Below the pieces are notes generated by a model that searched no databases, was not told where the DNA came from, and saw nothing but the letters and a program-made list of their open reading frames with translations. DNA of 64,000 nt from Pempheris klunzingeri (Eukaryota; Chordata; Actinopteri; Acropomatiformes; Pempheridae): the NCBI RefSeq assembly GCF_042242105.1, contig NC_092021.1:6188355-6252354 (forward strand). Direction: 5' to 3'. Positions within the stretch are counted from its first letter, which is position 1. Every line of letters starts with the position of its first letter. Shown here piece after piece: positions 9,581 through 19,131 of this stretch. A program made the position numbers and the translations under genes.

Positions 9581-9866
9581 AATACTTGTTTGCGGCTGTG
9601 CAGCAAGAGTTCTTGTCGTGCCCTTGGAACTTGACGTGCTGCCTGGACCTGGCTAGAAGGCCCGAGCTCTTCCTTGTGGCTTCAGAGGTGTTGGCTTTTG
9701 TGCTTCTGCTTGCCAGCCTTGAATTGAACAAGGAGTCTTTCAAGACACTTTGCTGTCAATGTCTTTTTTTGCTTTTTAACTGAAAACGGTAATGAAAGGC
9801 AGAACCAAGTTCATGCAATTTCATTCAACTCTTCCTATGTAACTTTGGGAAAAGTGTAAAAGCTGT

Positions 9867-9940
9867 GGCGCCGTGGCTTAGTTGGTCAAAGTGCCTGTCT
9901 AGTAAACAGGAGATCCTGGGTTCAAATCCCAGCGGTGCCT
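9867..9940 (+). tRNA. tRNA-Thr-AGT: tRNA-Thr(AGT), unit 1
   Basis: Threonine tRNA whose A34 is expected to be edited to inosine, reading ACU/ACC/ACA. The 74-nt fold is complete: acceptor GGCGCCG with CGGTGCC (one G4-U69 wobble), discriminator T, D arm GCTT/AAGT with a G10-U25 wobble, anticodon stem CCTGT/ACAGG with loop CTAGTAA, and T arm CTGGG TTCAAAT CCCAG. A box TGGCTTAGTTGG and B box GGTTCAAATCC are intact. It closely matches the known vertebrate tRNA-Thr(AGT). It lies 286 bp after tRNA-Asn. A T5 run at 9956-9960, 16 nt after the gene, is a standard Pol III terminator. Confidence 0.97.
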
Positions 9941-9955
9941 GCTGATACCTCTTTC

Positions 9956-9960
9956 TTTTT
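9956..9960 (+). terminator. Pol III oligo-T terminator of tRNA-Thr(AGT)
   Basis: A T5 run 16 nt downstream of the gene, preceded by a T3 run. The same element follows tRNA-Thr(AGT) at the same distance in every full-length unit. It is absent in the five short units, whose gene has exchanged its 3' flank. Confidence 0.8.
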
Positions 9961-10207
9961 CCGTTTCCTTGGGCCTGAAACCATGAAAACCTCATTTGAA
10001 GTCAATGCAGCACTAAGCAAAGGTCAAAAGGACAAGAATGCAGCCGTCTGCAGAATGACTTTGGTAAGACTTGATGCCAATAGCTTTCACCAGAGTATAG
10101 AGCTCTCTGTTTTTACTCAAAACGGACATGAAAGACAGAAACGAGCTGATTGAATTTCATTCAGCACTTCCCATATAACTTTATGAAAAGTAAAAGGAGC
10201 AGGTGGA

Positions 10208-10281
10208 GGCACCGTGGCTTAGTTGGTCAAAGTCCCTGTCTTGTAAACAGGAGATCCTGGGTTCAAATCCCAGCGGTGCCT
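10208..10281 (+). tRNA. tRNA-Thr-TGT: tRNA-Thr(TGT), unit 1
   Basis: Threonine tRNA with anticodon TGT, suited to ACA/ACG. It has the body of tRNA-Thr(AGT) with only three changes in 74 nt: A4 for G4 (turning G4-U69 into A-U), C26 for G26, and T34 for A34 in the anticodon. All stems pair and both internal boxes are intact. The usual vertebrate tRNA-Thr(TGT), as I remember it, has quite a different body, so this gene looks like an isoacceptor switch from an AGT gene. It lies 267 bp after the AGT gene in a homologous flank. There is no T4 run nearby; a TTTAT sits 3 nt after the gene and might serve as a weak non-canonical stop. Confidence 0.94.
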
Positions 10282-10449
10282 GCTTTATCTTCCTTTCCAG
10301 CACTAATAACCTTCCCAATGTCTGAAATGGCAAGAACCTCATTTGAAACCGATGCAGCAAAAGGCAACCGGACATGAATGTAGCCGGCAGCAGAATGACT
10401 TGATACCAATGTTTGTCACCAAAGTACTTGAATGCCTTTGCCAACAGTG

Positions 10450-10523
10450 GGTGCTGTGGTTTAATTGGTGAAAGTGCCTGCCTTGTAAACGGGAGAGATT
10501 TGGTTTGAATCCCAGCCATGCCT
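10450..10523 (+). pseudogene. tRNA-Thr(TGT)-like pseudogene, unit 1
   Basis: A 74-nt copy that aligns end to end with tRNA-Thr and still has loop CTTGTAA, but is decayed. The acceptor GGTGCTG pairs poorly with CCATGCC, the anticodon stem has a C31-A39 mismatch, the T stem TTTGG/CCCAG has a mismatch, and the near-universal C56 of the T loop is T, giving a damaged B box (GGTTTGAATCC). The A-box region TGGTTTAATTGG is also weakened. It follows tRNA-Thr(TGT) by 168 bp. The same damage recurs in every unit, so it was dead before the array spread. Confidence 0.88.
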
Positions 10524-11055
10524 TTATGCGTCCATGGTAGCCATTACTTATTTAATCCTGGGAGAGGAAAAATGGACCAGGTTTTCGGTAGTTACCTCCA
10601 ACATCCTATGAACACATCATCTCAGTGGTTTCTAAAGTCTATGGACAATGGCGTCTGTCCTGCCAGTGTCTTCGGAAACTGCTATCAGACGCTCCTCTAA
10701 ACCATGCAATACAAGCAAGCAGTGCTGCCAGGCCCACGTTGGAGTTGAAATCCACTGCTGAAACACAACGAAAAGCCGCCTGACAGCAGAATTGTGATGG
10801 ATAGGTTCATTGACACTCACAGTGTGTTTGAAACTGCATATAACACGGGAGAGACGCTGACCTGAAATGAGCTTTTTTGCATCCACAACCAAGGATTGGC
10901 GTTGCAGTCAATGCAGTGACCAAGACCCATGGGATCGGTCCCACTCTTTACAGCCTTAATTGCAACAACAGGACTAGGTTTTGAGGTATCATGGAGCAGA
11001 GCTTGGAAGAAGAGGCCACAGCCTTTGTTGAATGCCCACTTTGGGGAGTGGGCAA
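10524..11055. other. Unit spacer between the pseudogene and the next tRNA-Asn
   Basis: Representative of the 532- to about 620-bp spacer found in all units. It contains T4 at 10582-10585 and T6 near 10871 on the + strand. No further tRNA fold or protein gene is seen on either strand. The open frames in it and over the tRNA genes recur only because the DNA recurs. Later units add a 58-bp segment near its right end. Confidence 0.7.
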
Positions 11056-11129
11056 GTCTCTGTGGCGCAATCGGCCAGCGCGCTCGGCTGTTAACCGAGA
11101 GGATGGTGGTTCGAGCCCACCCAGGGACG
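11056..11129 (+). tRNA. tRNA-Asn-GTT: tRNA-Asn(GTT), unit 2
   Basis: Identical to the unit 1 gene over 74 nt. Confidence 0.97.
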
Positions 11130-11415
11130 AAAACTTGTTTGCGGCTGTGCAGCAAGAGTTCTGGTTGTGCCCTTGGAACTTGACGTGCTGCCTGGACCTG
11201 GCTAGAAGGCCCAAGCTCTTCCTTGTGGCTTCAGAGGTGTTGGCTTTTGTGCTTCTGCTTGCCAGCCTTGAATTGAACAAGGAGTCTTTCAAGACACTTT
11301 GCTGTCAATGTCTTTTTTTGCTTTTTTACTGAAAACGGTAATGAAAGGCAGAACCAAGTTCATGCAATTTCATTCAACTCTTCCTATGTAACTTTGGGAA
11401 AAGTGTAAAAGCTGT

Positions 11416-11489
11416 GGCGCCGTGGCTTAGTTGGTCAAAGTGCCTGTCTAGTAAACAGGAGATCCTGGGTTCAAATCCCAGCGGTGCCT
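11416..11489 (+). tRNA. tRNA-Thr-AGT: tRNA-Thr(AGT), unit 2, fusion locus
   Basis: The gene is a full tRNA-Thr(AGT), with AGT-type bases at all three diagnostic sites. Its 5' flank is that of the AGT gene, while its 3' flank (GCTTTATCTTCC) is that of tRNA-Thr(TGT). The 341 bp between the two genes are gone, so recombination fell between anticodon base 36 and the end of the shared GCCTGCT. The T5 terminator was lost with the old 3' flank. Confidence 0.94.
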
Positions 11490-11657
11490 GCTTTATCTTC
11501 CTTTCCAGCACTAATAACCTTCCCAATGTCTGAAATGGCAAGAACCTCATTTGAAACCGATGCAGCAAAAGGCAACCGGACATGAATGTAGCCGGCAGCA
11601 GAATGACTTGATACCAATGTTTGTCACCAGAGTACTTGAATGCCTTTGCCAACAGTG

Positions 11658-11731
11658 GGTGCTGTGGTTTAATTGGTGAAAGTGCCTGCCTTGTAAACGG
11701 GAGAGATTTGGTTTGAATCCCAGCCATGCCT
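11658..11731 (+). pseudogene. tRNA-Thr-like pseudogene, unit 2
   Basis: Same decayed sequence as unit 1. Here it follows the fusion gene directly. Confidence 0.87.
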
Positions 11732-12142
11732 TTATGCGTCCATGGTAGCCATTACTTATTTAATCCTGGGAGAGGAAAAATGGACCAGGTTTTCGGTAGT
11801 TACCTCCAACATCCTATGAACACATCATCTCAGTGGTTTCTAAAGTCTATGGACAATGGCGTCTGTCCTGCCAGTGTCTTCAGAAACTGCTATCAGACGC
11901 TCCTCTAAACCATGCAATACAAGCAAGCAGTGCTGCCAGGCCCACGTTGGAGTTGAAATCCACTGCTGAAACACAACGAAAAGCCGCCTGACAGCAGAAT
12001 TGTGATGGATAGGTTCATTGACACTCACAGTGTGTTTGAAACTGCATATAACACGGGAGAGACACTGACATGAAATGAGCTTTTTTGCATCCACAACCAA
12101 GGATTGGCGTTGCAGTCAATGCAGTGACCAAGACCCATGGGA

Positions 12143-12200
12143 CAAAATTCTGGCCTCTATCTGACAAGGGATTGTAGGATTGTAGGACTGGAGTGAAGGA
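12143..12200. repeat. 58-bp spacer segment, first occurrence
   Basis: Starts CAAAATTCTGG and ends GTGAAGGA. It is absent before units 1 and 2 and at the end of unit 3, but present at the end of unit 2 and of every unit from 4 on. It includes a GATTGTAG direct repeat (2 copies, 3 in units 17, 22, 28 and 32). GGA lies on both sides. This copy has one base unlike the rest (CTGAC for CCGAC). Confidence 0.9.
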
Positions 12201-12321
12201 TCGGTCCCACTCTTTACAGCCTTAATTGCAACAATAGGACTAGGTTTTGAGGTATCATGGAGCAGAGCTTGGAAGAAGAGGCCACAGCCTTTGTTGAATG
12301 CCCACTTTGGGGACTAGGCAA

Positions 12322-12395
12322 GTCTCTGTGGCGCAATCGGCCAGCGCGCTCGGCTGTTAACCGAGAGGATGGTGGTTCGAGCCCACCCAGGGACG
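12322..12395 (+). tRNA. tRNA-Asn-GTT: tRNA-Asn(GTT), unit 3
   Basis: Identical to unit 1. Confidence 0.97.
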
Positions 12396-12681
12396 AAAAC
12401 TTGTTTGCGGCTGTGCAGCAAGAGTTCTGGTCGTGCCCTTGGAACTTGACGTGCTGCCTGGACCTGGCTAGAAGGCCCGAGCTCTTCCTTGTGGCTTCAG
12501 AGGTGTTGGCTTTTGTGCTTCTGCTTGCCAGCCTTGAATTGAACAAGGAGTCTTTCAAGGCACTTTGCTGTCAATGTCTTTTTTTGCTTTTTAACTGAAA
12601 ACGGTAATGAAAGGCAGAACCAAGTTCATGCAATTTCATTCAACTCTTCCTATGTAACTTTGGGAAAAGTGTAAAAGCTGT

Positions 12682-12755
12682 GGCGCCGTGGCTTAGTTGG
12701 TCAAAGTGCCTGTCTAGTAAACAGGAGATCCTGGGTTCAAATCCCAGCGGTGCCT
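12682..12755 (+). tRNA. tRNA-Thr-AGT: tRNA-Thr(AGT), unit 3
   Basis: Identical to unit 1; T5 terminator present. Confidence 0.97.
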
Positions 12756-13022
12756 GCTGATACTGCTTTCTTTTTCCGTTTCCTTGGGCCTGAAACCATG
12801 AAAACCTCATTTGAAGTCAATGCAGCACTAAGCAAAGGTCAAAAGGACAAAAATGCAGCCGTCTGCAGAATGACTTTGGTAAGACTTGATGCCAATAGCT
12901 TTCACCAGAGTATAGAGCTCTCTGTTTTTACTCAAAACGGACATGAAAGACAGAAACGAGCTGATTGATGTTCATTCAGCACTTCCCATATAACTTTATG
13001 AAAAGTAAAAGGAGCAGGTGGA

Positions 13023-13096
13023 GGCACCGTGGCTTAGTTGGTCAAAGTCCCTGTCTTGTAAACAGGAGATCCTGGGTTCAAATCCCAGCGGTGCCT
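13023..13096 (+). tRNA. tRNA-Thr-TGT: tRNA-Thr(TGT), unit 3
   Basis: Identical to unit 1. Confidence 0.94.
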
Positions 13097-13264
13097 GCTT
13101 TATCTTCCTTTCCAGCACTAATAACCTTCCCAATGTTTGAAATGGCAAGAACCTCATTTGAAACCGATGCAGCAAAAGGCAACCGGACATGAATGTAGCC
13201 GGCAGCAGAATGACTTGATACCAATGTTTTTCACCAGAGTACTTGAATGCCTTTGCCAACAGTG

Positions 13265-13338
13265 GGTGCTGTGGTTTAATTGGTGAAAGTGCCTGCCTTG
13301 TAAACGGGAGAGATTTGCTTTGAATCCCAGCCATGCCT
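13265..13338 (+). pseudogene. tRNA-Thr-like pseudogene, unit 3
   Basis: As unit 1 with a further change in the T stem (TTTGC for TTTGG). Confidence 0.88.
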
Positions 13339-13870
13339 TTATGCGTCCATGGTAGCCATTACTTATTTAATCCTGGGAGAGGAAAAATGGACCAGGTTTT
13401 CGGTAGTTACCTCCAACATCCTATGAACACATCATCTCAGTGGTTTCTTAAGTCTATGGACAATGGCGTCTGTCCTGCCAGTGTCTTCGGAAACTGCTAT
13501 CAGACGCTCCTCTAAACCATGCAATACAAGCAAGCAGTGCTGCCAGGCCCACGTTGGAGTTGAAATCCACTGCTGAAACACAACGAAAAGCCGCCTGACA
13601 GCAGAATTGTGATGGATAGGTTCATTGACACTCACAGTGTGTTTGAAACTGCATATAACACGGGAGAGACACTGACCTGAAATGAGCTTTTTTGCATCCA
13701 CAACCAAGGATTGGCGTTGCAGTCAATGCAGTGACCAAGACCCATGGGATCGGTCCCACTCTTTACAGCCTTAATTGCAACAACAGGACTAGGTTTTGAG
13801 GTATCATGGAGCAGAGCTTGGAAGAAGAGGCCACAGCCTTTGTTGAATGCCCACTTTGGGGACTAGGCAA

Positions 13871-13944
13871 GTCTCTGTGGCGCAATCGGCCAGCGCGCTC
13901 GGCTGTTAACCGAGAGGATGGTGGTTCGAGCCCACCCAGGGACG
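13871..13944 (+). tRNA. tRNA-Asn-GTT: tRNA-Asn(GTT), unit 4
   Basis: Identical to unit 1. Confidence 0.97.
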
Positions 13945-14230
13945 AAAACTTGTTTGCGGCTGTGCAGCAAGAGTTCTGGTCGTGCCCTTGGAACTTGACG
14001 TGCTGCCTGGACCTGGCTAGAAGGCCCGAGCTCTTCCTTGTGGCTTCAGAGGTGTTGGCTTTTGTGCTTCTGCTTGCCAGCCTTGAATTGAACAAGGAGT
14101 CTTTCAAGGCACTTTGCTGTCAATGTCTTTTTTTGCTTTTTAACTGAAAACGGTAATGAAAGGCAGAACCAAGTTCATGCAATTTCATTCAACTCTTCCT
14201 ATGTAACTTTGGGAAAAGTGTAAAAGCTGT

Positions 14231-14304
14231 GGCGCCGTGGCTTAGTTGGTCAAAGTGCCTGTCTAGTAAACAGGAGATCCTGGGTTCAAATCCCAGCGGT
14301 GCCT
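14231..14304 (+). tRNA. tRNA-Thr-AGT: tRNA-Thr(AGT), unit 4
   Basis: Identical to unit 1; T5 terminator present. Confidence 0.97.
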
Positions 14305-14571
14305 GCTGATACCGCTTTCTTTTTCCGTTTCCTTGGGCCTGAAACCATGAAAACCTCATTTGAAGTCAATGCAGCACTAAGCAAAGGTCAAAAGGACAAG
14401 AATGCAGCCGTCTGCAGAATGACTTTGGTAAGACTTGATGCCAATAGCTTTCACCAGAGTATAGAGCTCTCTGTTTTTACTCAAAACGGACATGAAAGAC
14501 AGAAACGAGCTGATTGAATTTCATTCAGCACTTCCCATATAACTTTATGAAAAGTAAAAGGAGCAGGTGGA

Positions 14572-14645
14572 GGCACCGTGGCTTAGTTGGTCAAAGTCCC
14601 TGTCTTGTAAACAGGAGATCCTGGGTTCAAATCCCAGCGGTGCCT
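14572..14645 (+). tRNA. tRNA-Thr-TGT: tRNA-Thr(TGT), unit 4
   Basis: Identical to unit 1. A T5 run lies 131 nt downstream at 14776-14780, in the variant that has TTTTT rather than TTTGT before the pseudogene. Confidence 0.94.
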
Positions 14646-14813
14646 GCTTTATCTTCCTTTCCAGCACTAATAACCTTCCCAATGTTTGAAATGGCAAGAA
14701 CCTCATTTGAAACCGATGCAGCAAAAGGCAACCGGACATGAATGTAGCCGGCAGCAGAATGACTTGATACCAATGTTTTTCACCAGAGTACTTGAATGCC
14801 TTTGCCAACAGTG

Positions 14814-14887
14814 GGTGCTGTGGTTTAATTGGTGAAAGTGCCTGCCTTGTAAACGGGAGAGATTTGGTTTGAATCCCAGCCATGCCT
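14814..14887 (+). pseudogene. tRNA-Thr-like pseudogene, unit 4
   Basis: Same decayed sequence as unit 1. Confidence 0.87.
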
Positions 14888-15479
14888 TTATGCATCCATG
14901 GTAGCCATTACTTATTTAATCCTGGGAGAGGAAAAATGGACCAGGTTTTCGGTAGTTACCTCCAACATCCTATGAACACATCATCTCTAAAGTCTTTCTA
15001 AAGTCTATGGACAATGGCGTCTGTCCTGCCAGTGTCTTCGGAAACTGCTATCAGACGCTCCTCTAAACCATGCAATACAAGCAAGCAGTGCTGCCAGGCC
15101 CACGTTGGAGTTGAAATCCACTGCTGAAACACAACGAAAAGCCGCCTGACAGCAGAATTGTGATGGATAGGTTCATTGACACTCACAGTGTGTTTGAAAC
15201 TGCATATAACACGGGAGAGACACTGACCTGAAATGAGCTTTTTTGCATCCACAACCAAGGATTGGCGTTGCAGTCAATGCAGTGACCAAGACCCATGGGA
15301 CAAAATTCTGGCCTCTATCCGACAAGGGATTGTAGGATTGTAGGACTGGAGTGAAGGATCGGTCCCACTCTTTACAGCCTTAATTGCAACAACAGGACTA
15401 GGTTTTGAGGTATCATGGAGCAGAGCTTGGAAGAAGAGGCCACAGCCTTTGTTGAATGCCCACTTTGGGGACTAGGCAA

Positions 15480-15553
15480 GTCTCTGTGGCGCAATCGGCC
15501 AGCGCGCTCGGCTGTTAACCGAGAGGATGGTGGTTCGAGCCCACCCAGGGACG
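15480..15553 (+). tRNA. tRNA-Asn-GTT: tRNA-Asn(GTT), unit 5
   Basis: Identical to unit 1. Confidence 0.97.
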
Positions 15554-15839
15554 AAAACTTGTTTGCGGCTGTGCAGCAAGAGTTCTGGTCGTGCCCTTGG
15601 AACTTGACGTGCTGCCTGGACCTGGCTAGAAGGCCCGAGCTCTTCCTTGTGGCTTCAGAGGTGTTGGCTTTTGTGCTTCTGCTTGCCAGCCTTGAATTGA
15701 ACAAGGAGTCTTTCAAGGCACTTTGCTGTCAATGTCTTTTTTTGCTTTTTAACTGAAAACGGTAATGAAAGGCAGAACCAAGTTCATGCAATTTCATTCA
15801 ACTCTTCCTATGTAACTTTGGGAAAAGTGTAAAAGCTGT

Positions 15840-15913
15840 GGCGCCGTGGCTTAGTTGGTCAAAGTGCCTGTCTAGTAAACAGGAGATCCTGGGTTCAAAT
15901 CCCAGCGGTGCCT
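15840..15913 (+). tRNA. tRNA-Thr-AGT: tRNA-Thr(AGT), unit 5
   Basis: Identical to unit 1; T5 terminator present. Confidence 0.97.
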
Positions 15914-16180
15914 GCTGATACCGCTTTCTTTTTCCGTTTCCTTGGGCCTGAAACCATGAAAACCTCATTTGAAGTCAATGCAGCACTAAGCAAAGGTCAA
16001 AAGGACAAGAATGCAGCCGTCTGCAGAATGACTTTGGTAAGACTTGATGCCAATAGCTTTCACCAGAGTATAGAGCTCTCTGTTTTTACTCAAAACGGAC
16101 ATGAAAGACAGAAACGAGCTGATTGAATTTCATTCAGCACTTCCCATATAACTTTATGAAAAGTAAAAGGAGCAGGTGGA

Positions 16181-16254
16181 GGCACCGTGGCTTAGTTGGT
16201 CAAAGTCCCTGTCTTGTAAACAGGAGATCCTGGGTTCAAATCCCAGCGGTGCCT
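16181..16254 (+). tRNA. tRNA-Thr-TGT: tRNA-Thr(TGT), unit 5
   Basis: Identical to unit 1. Confidence 0.94.
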
Positions 16255-16422
16255 GCTTTATCTTCCTTTCCAGCACTAATAACCTTCCCAATGTTTGAAA
16301 TGGCAAGAACCTCATTTGAAACCGATGCAGCAAAAGGCAACCGGACATGAATGTAGCCGGCAGCAGAATGACTTGATACCAATGTTTTTCACCAGAGTAC
16401 TTGAATGCCTTTGCCAACAGTG

Positions 16423-16496
16423 GGTGCTGTGGTTTAATTGGTGAAAGTGCCTGCCTTGTAAACGGGAGAGATTTGGTTTGAATCCCAGCCATGCCT
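16423..16496 (+). pseudogene. tRNA-Thr-like pseudogene, unit 5
   Basis: Same decayed sequence as unit 1. Confidence 0.87.
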
Positions 16497-17088
16497 TTAT
16501 GCATCCATGGTAGCCATTACTTATTTAATCCTGGGAGAGGAAAAATGGACCAGGTTTTCGGTAGTTACCTCCAACATCCTATGAACACATCATCTCTAAA
16601 GTCTTTCTAAAGTCTATGGACAATGGCGTCTGTCCTGCCAGTGTCTTCGGAAACTGCTATCAGACGCTCCTCTAAACCATGCAATACAAGCAAGCAGTGC
16701 TGCCAGGCCCACGTTGGAGTTGAAATCCACTGCTGAAACACAACGAAAAGCCGCCTGACAGCAGAATTGTGATGGATAGGTTCATTGACACTCACAGTGT
16801 GTTTGAAACTGCATATAACACGGGAGAGACACTGACCTGAAATGAGCTTTTTTGCATCCACAACCAAGGATTGGCGTTGCAGTCAATGCAGTGACCAAGA
16901 CCCATGGGACAAAATTCTGGCCTCTATCCGACAAGGGATTGTAGGATTGTAGGACTGGAGTGAAGGATCGGTCCCACTCTTTACAGCCTTAATTGCAACA
17001 ACAGGACTAGGTTTTGAGGTATCATGGAGCAGAGCTTGGAAGAAGAGGCCACAGCCTTTGTTGAATGCCCACTTTGGGGACTAGGCAA

Positions 17089-17162
17089 GTCTCTGTGGCG
17101 CAATCGGCCAGCGCGCTCGGCTGTTAACCGAGAGGATGGTGGTTCGAGCCCACCCAGGGACG
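17089..17162 (+). tRNA. tRNA-Asn-GTT: tRNA-Asn(GTT), unit 6
   Basis: Identical to unit 1. Confidence 0.97.
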
Positions 17163-17448
17163 AAAACTTGTTTGCGGCTGTGCAGCAAGAGTTCTGGTCG
17201 TGCCCTTGGAACTTGACGTGCTGCCTGGACCTGGCTAGAAGGCCCGAGCTCTTCCTTGTGGCTTCAGAGGTGTTGGCTTTTGTGCTTCTGCTTGCCAGCC
17301 TTGAATTGAACAAGGAGTCTTTCAAGGCACTTTGCTGTCAATGTCTTTTTTTGCTTTTTAACTGAAAACGGTAATGAAAGGCAGAACCAAGTTCATGCAA
17401 TTTCATTCAACTCTTCCTATGTAACTTTGGGAAAAGTGTAAAAGCTGT

Positions 17449-17522
17449 GGCGCCGTGGCTTAGTTGGTCAAAGTGCCTGTCTAGTAAACAGGAGATCCTG
17501 GGTTCAAATCCCAGCGGTGCCT
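17449..17522 (+). tRNA. tRNA-Thr-AGT: tRNA-Thr(AGT), unit 6
   Basis: Identical to unit 1; T5 terminator present. Confidence 0.97.
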
Positions 17523-17789
17523 GCTGATACCGCTTTCTTTTTCCGTTTCCTTGGGCCTGAAACCATGAAAACCTCATTTGAAGTCAATGCAGCACTAAGC
17601 AAAGGTCAAAAGGACAAGAATGCAGCCGTCTGCAGAATGACTTTGGTAAGACTTGATGCCAATAGCTTTCACCAGAGTATAGAGCTCTCTGTTTTTACTC
17701 AAAACGGACATGAAAGACAGAAACGAGCTGATTGAATTTCATTCAGCACTTCCCATATAACTTTATGAAAAGTAAAAGGAGCAGGTGGA

Positions 17790-17863
17790 GGCACCGTGGC
17801 TTAGTTGGTCAAAGTCCCTGTCTTGTAAACAGGAGATCCTGGGTTCAAATCCCAGCGGTGCCT
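17790..17863 (+). tRNA. tRNA-Thr-TGT: tRNA-Thr(TGT), unit 6
   Basis: Identical to unit 1. Confidence 0.94.
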
Positions 17864-18031
17864 GCTTTATCTTCCTTTCCAGCACTAATAACCTTCCCAA
17901 TGTTTGAAATGGCAAGAACCTCATTTGAAACCGATGCAGCAAAAGGCAACCGGACATGAATGTAGCCGGCAGCAGAATGACTTGATACCAATGTTTTTCA
18001 CCAGAGTACTTGAATGCCTTTGCCAACAGTG

Positions 18032-18105
18032 GGTGCTGTGGTTTAATTGGTGAAAGTGCCTGCCTTGTAAACGGGAGAGATTTGGTTTGAATCCCAGCCA
18101 TGCCT
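18032..18105 (+). pseudogene. tRNA-Thr-like pseudogene, unit 6
   Basis: Same decayed sequence as unit 1. Confidence 0.87.
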
Positions 18106-18697
18106 TTATGCATCCATGGTAGCCATTACTTATTTAATCCTGGGAGAGGAAAAATGGACCAGGTTTTCGGTAGTTACCTCCAACATCCTATGAACACATC
18201 ATCTCTAAAGTCTTTCTAAAGTCTATGGACAATGGCGTCTGTCCTGCCAGTGTCTTCGGAAACTGCTATCAGACGCTCCTCTAAACCATGCAATACAAGC
18301 AAGCAGTGCTGCCAGGCCCACGTTGGAGTTGAAATCCACTGCTGAAACACAACGAAAAGCCGCCTGACAGCAGAATTGTGATGGATAGGTTCATTGACAC
18401 TCACAGTGTGTTTGAAACTGCATATAACACGGGAGAGACACTGACCTGAAATGAGCTTTTTTGCATCCACAACCAAGGATTGGCGTTGCAGTCAATGCAG
18501 TGACCAAGACCCATGGGACAAAATTCTGGCCTCTATCCGACAAGGGATTGTAGGATTGTAGGACTGGAGTGAAGGATCGGTCCCACTCTTTACAGCCTTA
18601 ATTGCAACAACAGGACTAGGTTTTGAGGTATCATGGAGCAGAGCTTGGAAGAAGAGGCCACAGCCTTTGTTGAATGCCCACTTTGGGGACTAGGCAA

Positions 18698-18771
18698 GTC
18701 TCTGTGGCGCAATCGGCCAGCGCGCTCGGCTGTTAACCGAGAGGATGGTGGTTCGAGCCCACCCAGGGACG
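18698..18771 (+). tRNA. tRNA-Asn-GTT: tRNA-Asn(GTT), unit 7
   Basis: Identical to unit 1. Confidence 0.97.
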
Positions 18772-19057
18772 AAAACTTGTTTGCGGCTGTGCAGCAAGAG
18801 TTCTGGTCGTGCCCTTGGAACTTGACGTGCTGCCTGGACCTGGCTAGAAGGCCCGAGCTCTTCCTTGTGGCTTCAGAGGTGTTGGCTTTTGTGCTTCTGC
18901 TTGCCAGCCTTGAATTGAACAAGGAGTCTTTCAAGGCACTTTGCTGTCAATGTCTTTTTTTGCTTTTTAACTGAAAACGGTAATGAAAGGCAGAACCAAG
19001 TTCATGCAATTTCATTCAACTCTTCCTATGTAACTTTGGGAAAAGTGTAAAAGCTGT

Positions 19058-19131
19058 GGCGCCGTGGCTTAGTTGGTCAAAGTGCCTGTCTAGTAAACAG
19101 GAGATCCTGGGTTCAAATCCCAGCGGTGCCT
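19058..19131 (+). tRNA. tRNA-Thr-AGT: tRNA-Thr(AGT), unit 7
   Basis: Identical to unit 1; T5 terminator present. Confidence 0.97.

Noticed and set aside
10450-10523. A fourth working tRNA gene in the unit
   Set aside because: Mismatches in three stems and loss of C56 in the T loop make a functional tRNA unlikely.
10524-11055. Further tRNA or other Pol III gene in the long spacer
   Set aside because: I found no A and B box pair with a matching cloverleaf on either strand. Short palindromes such as CACTCACAGTGTG are too small to support a gene.
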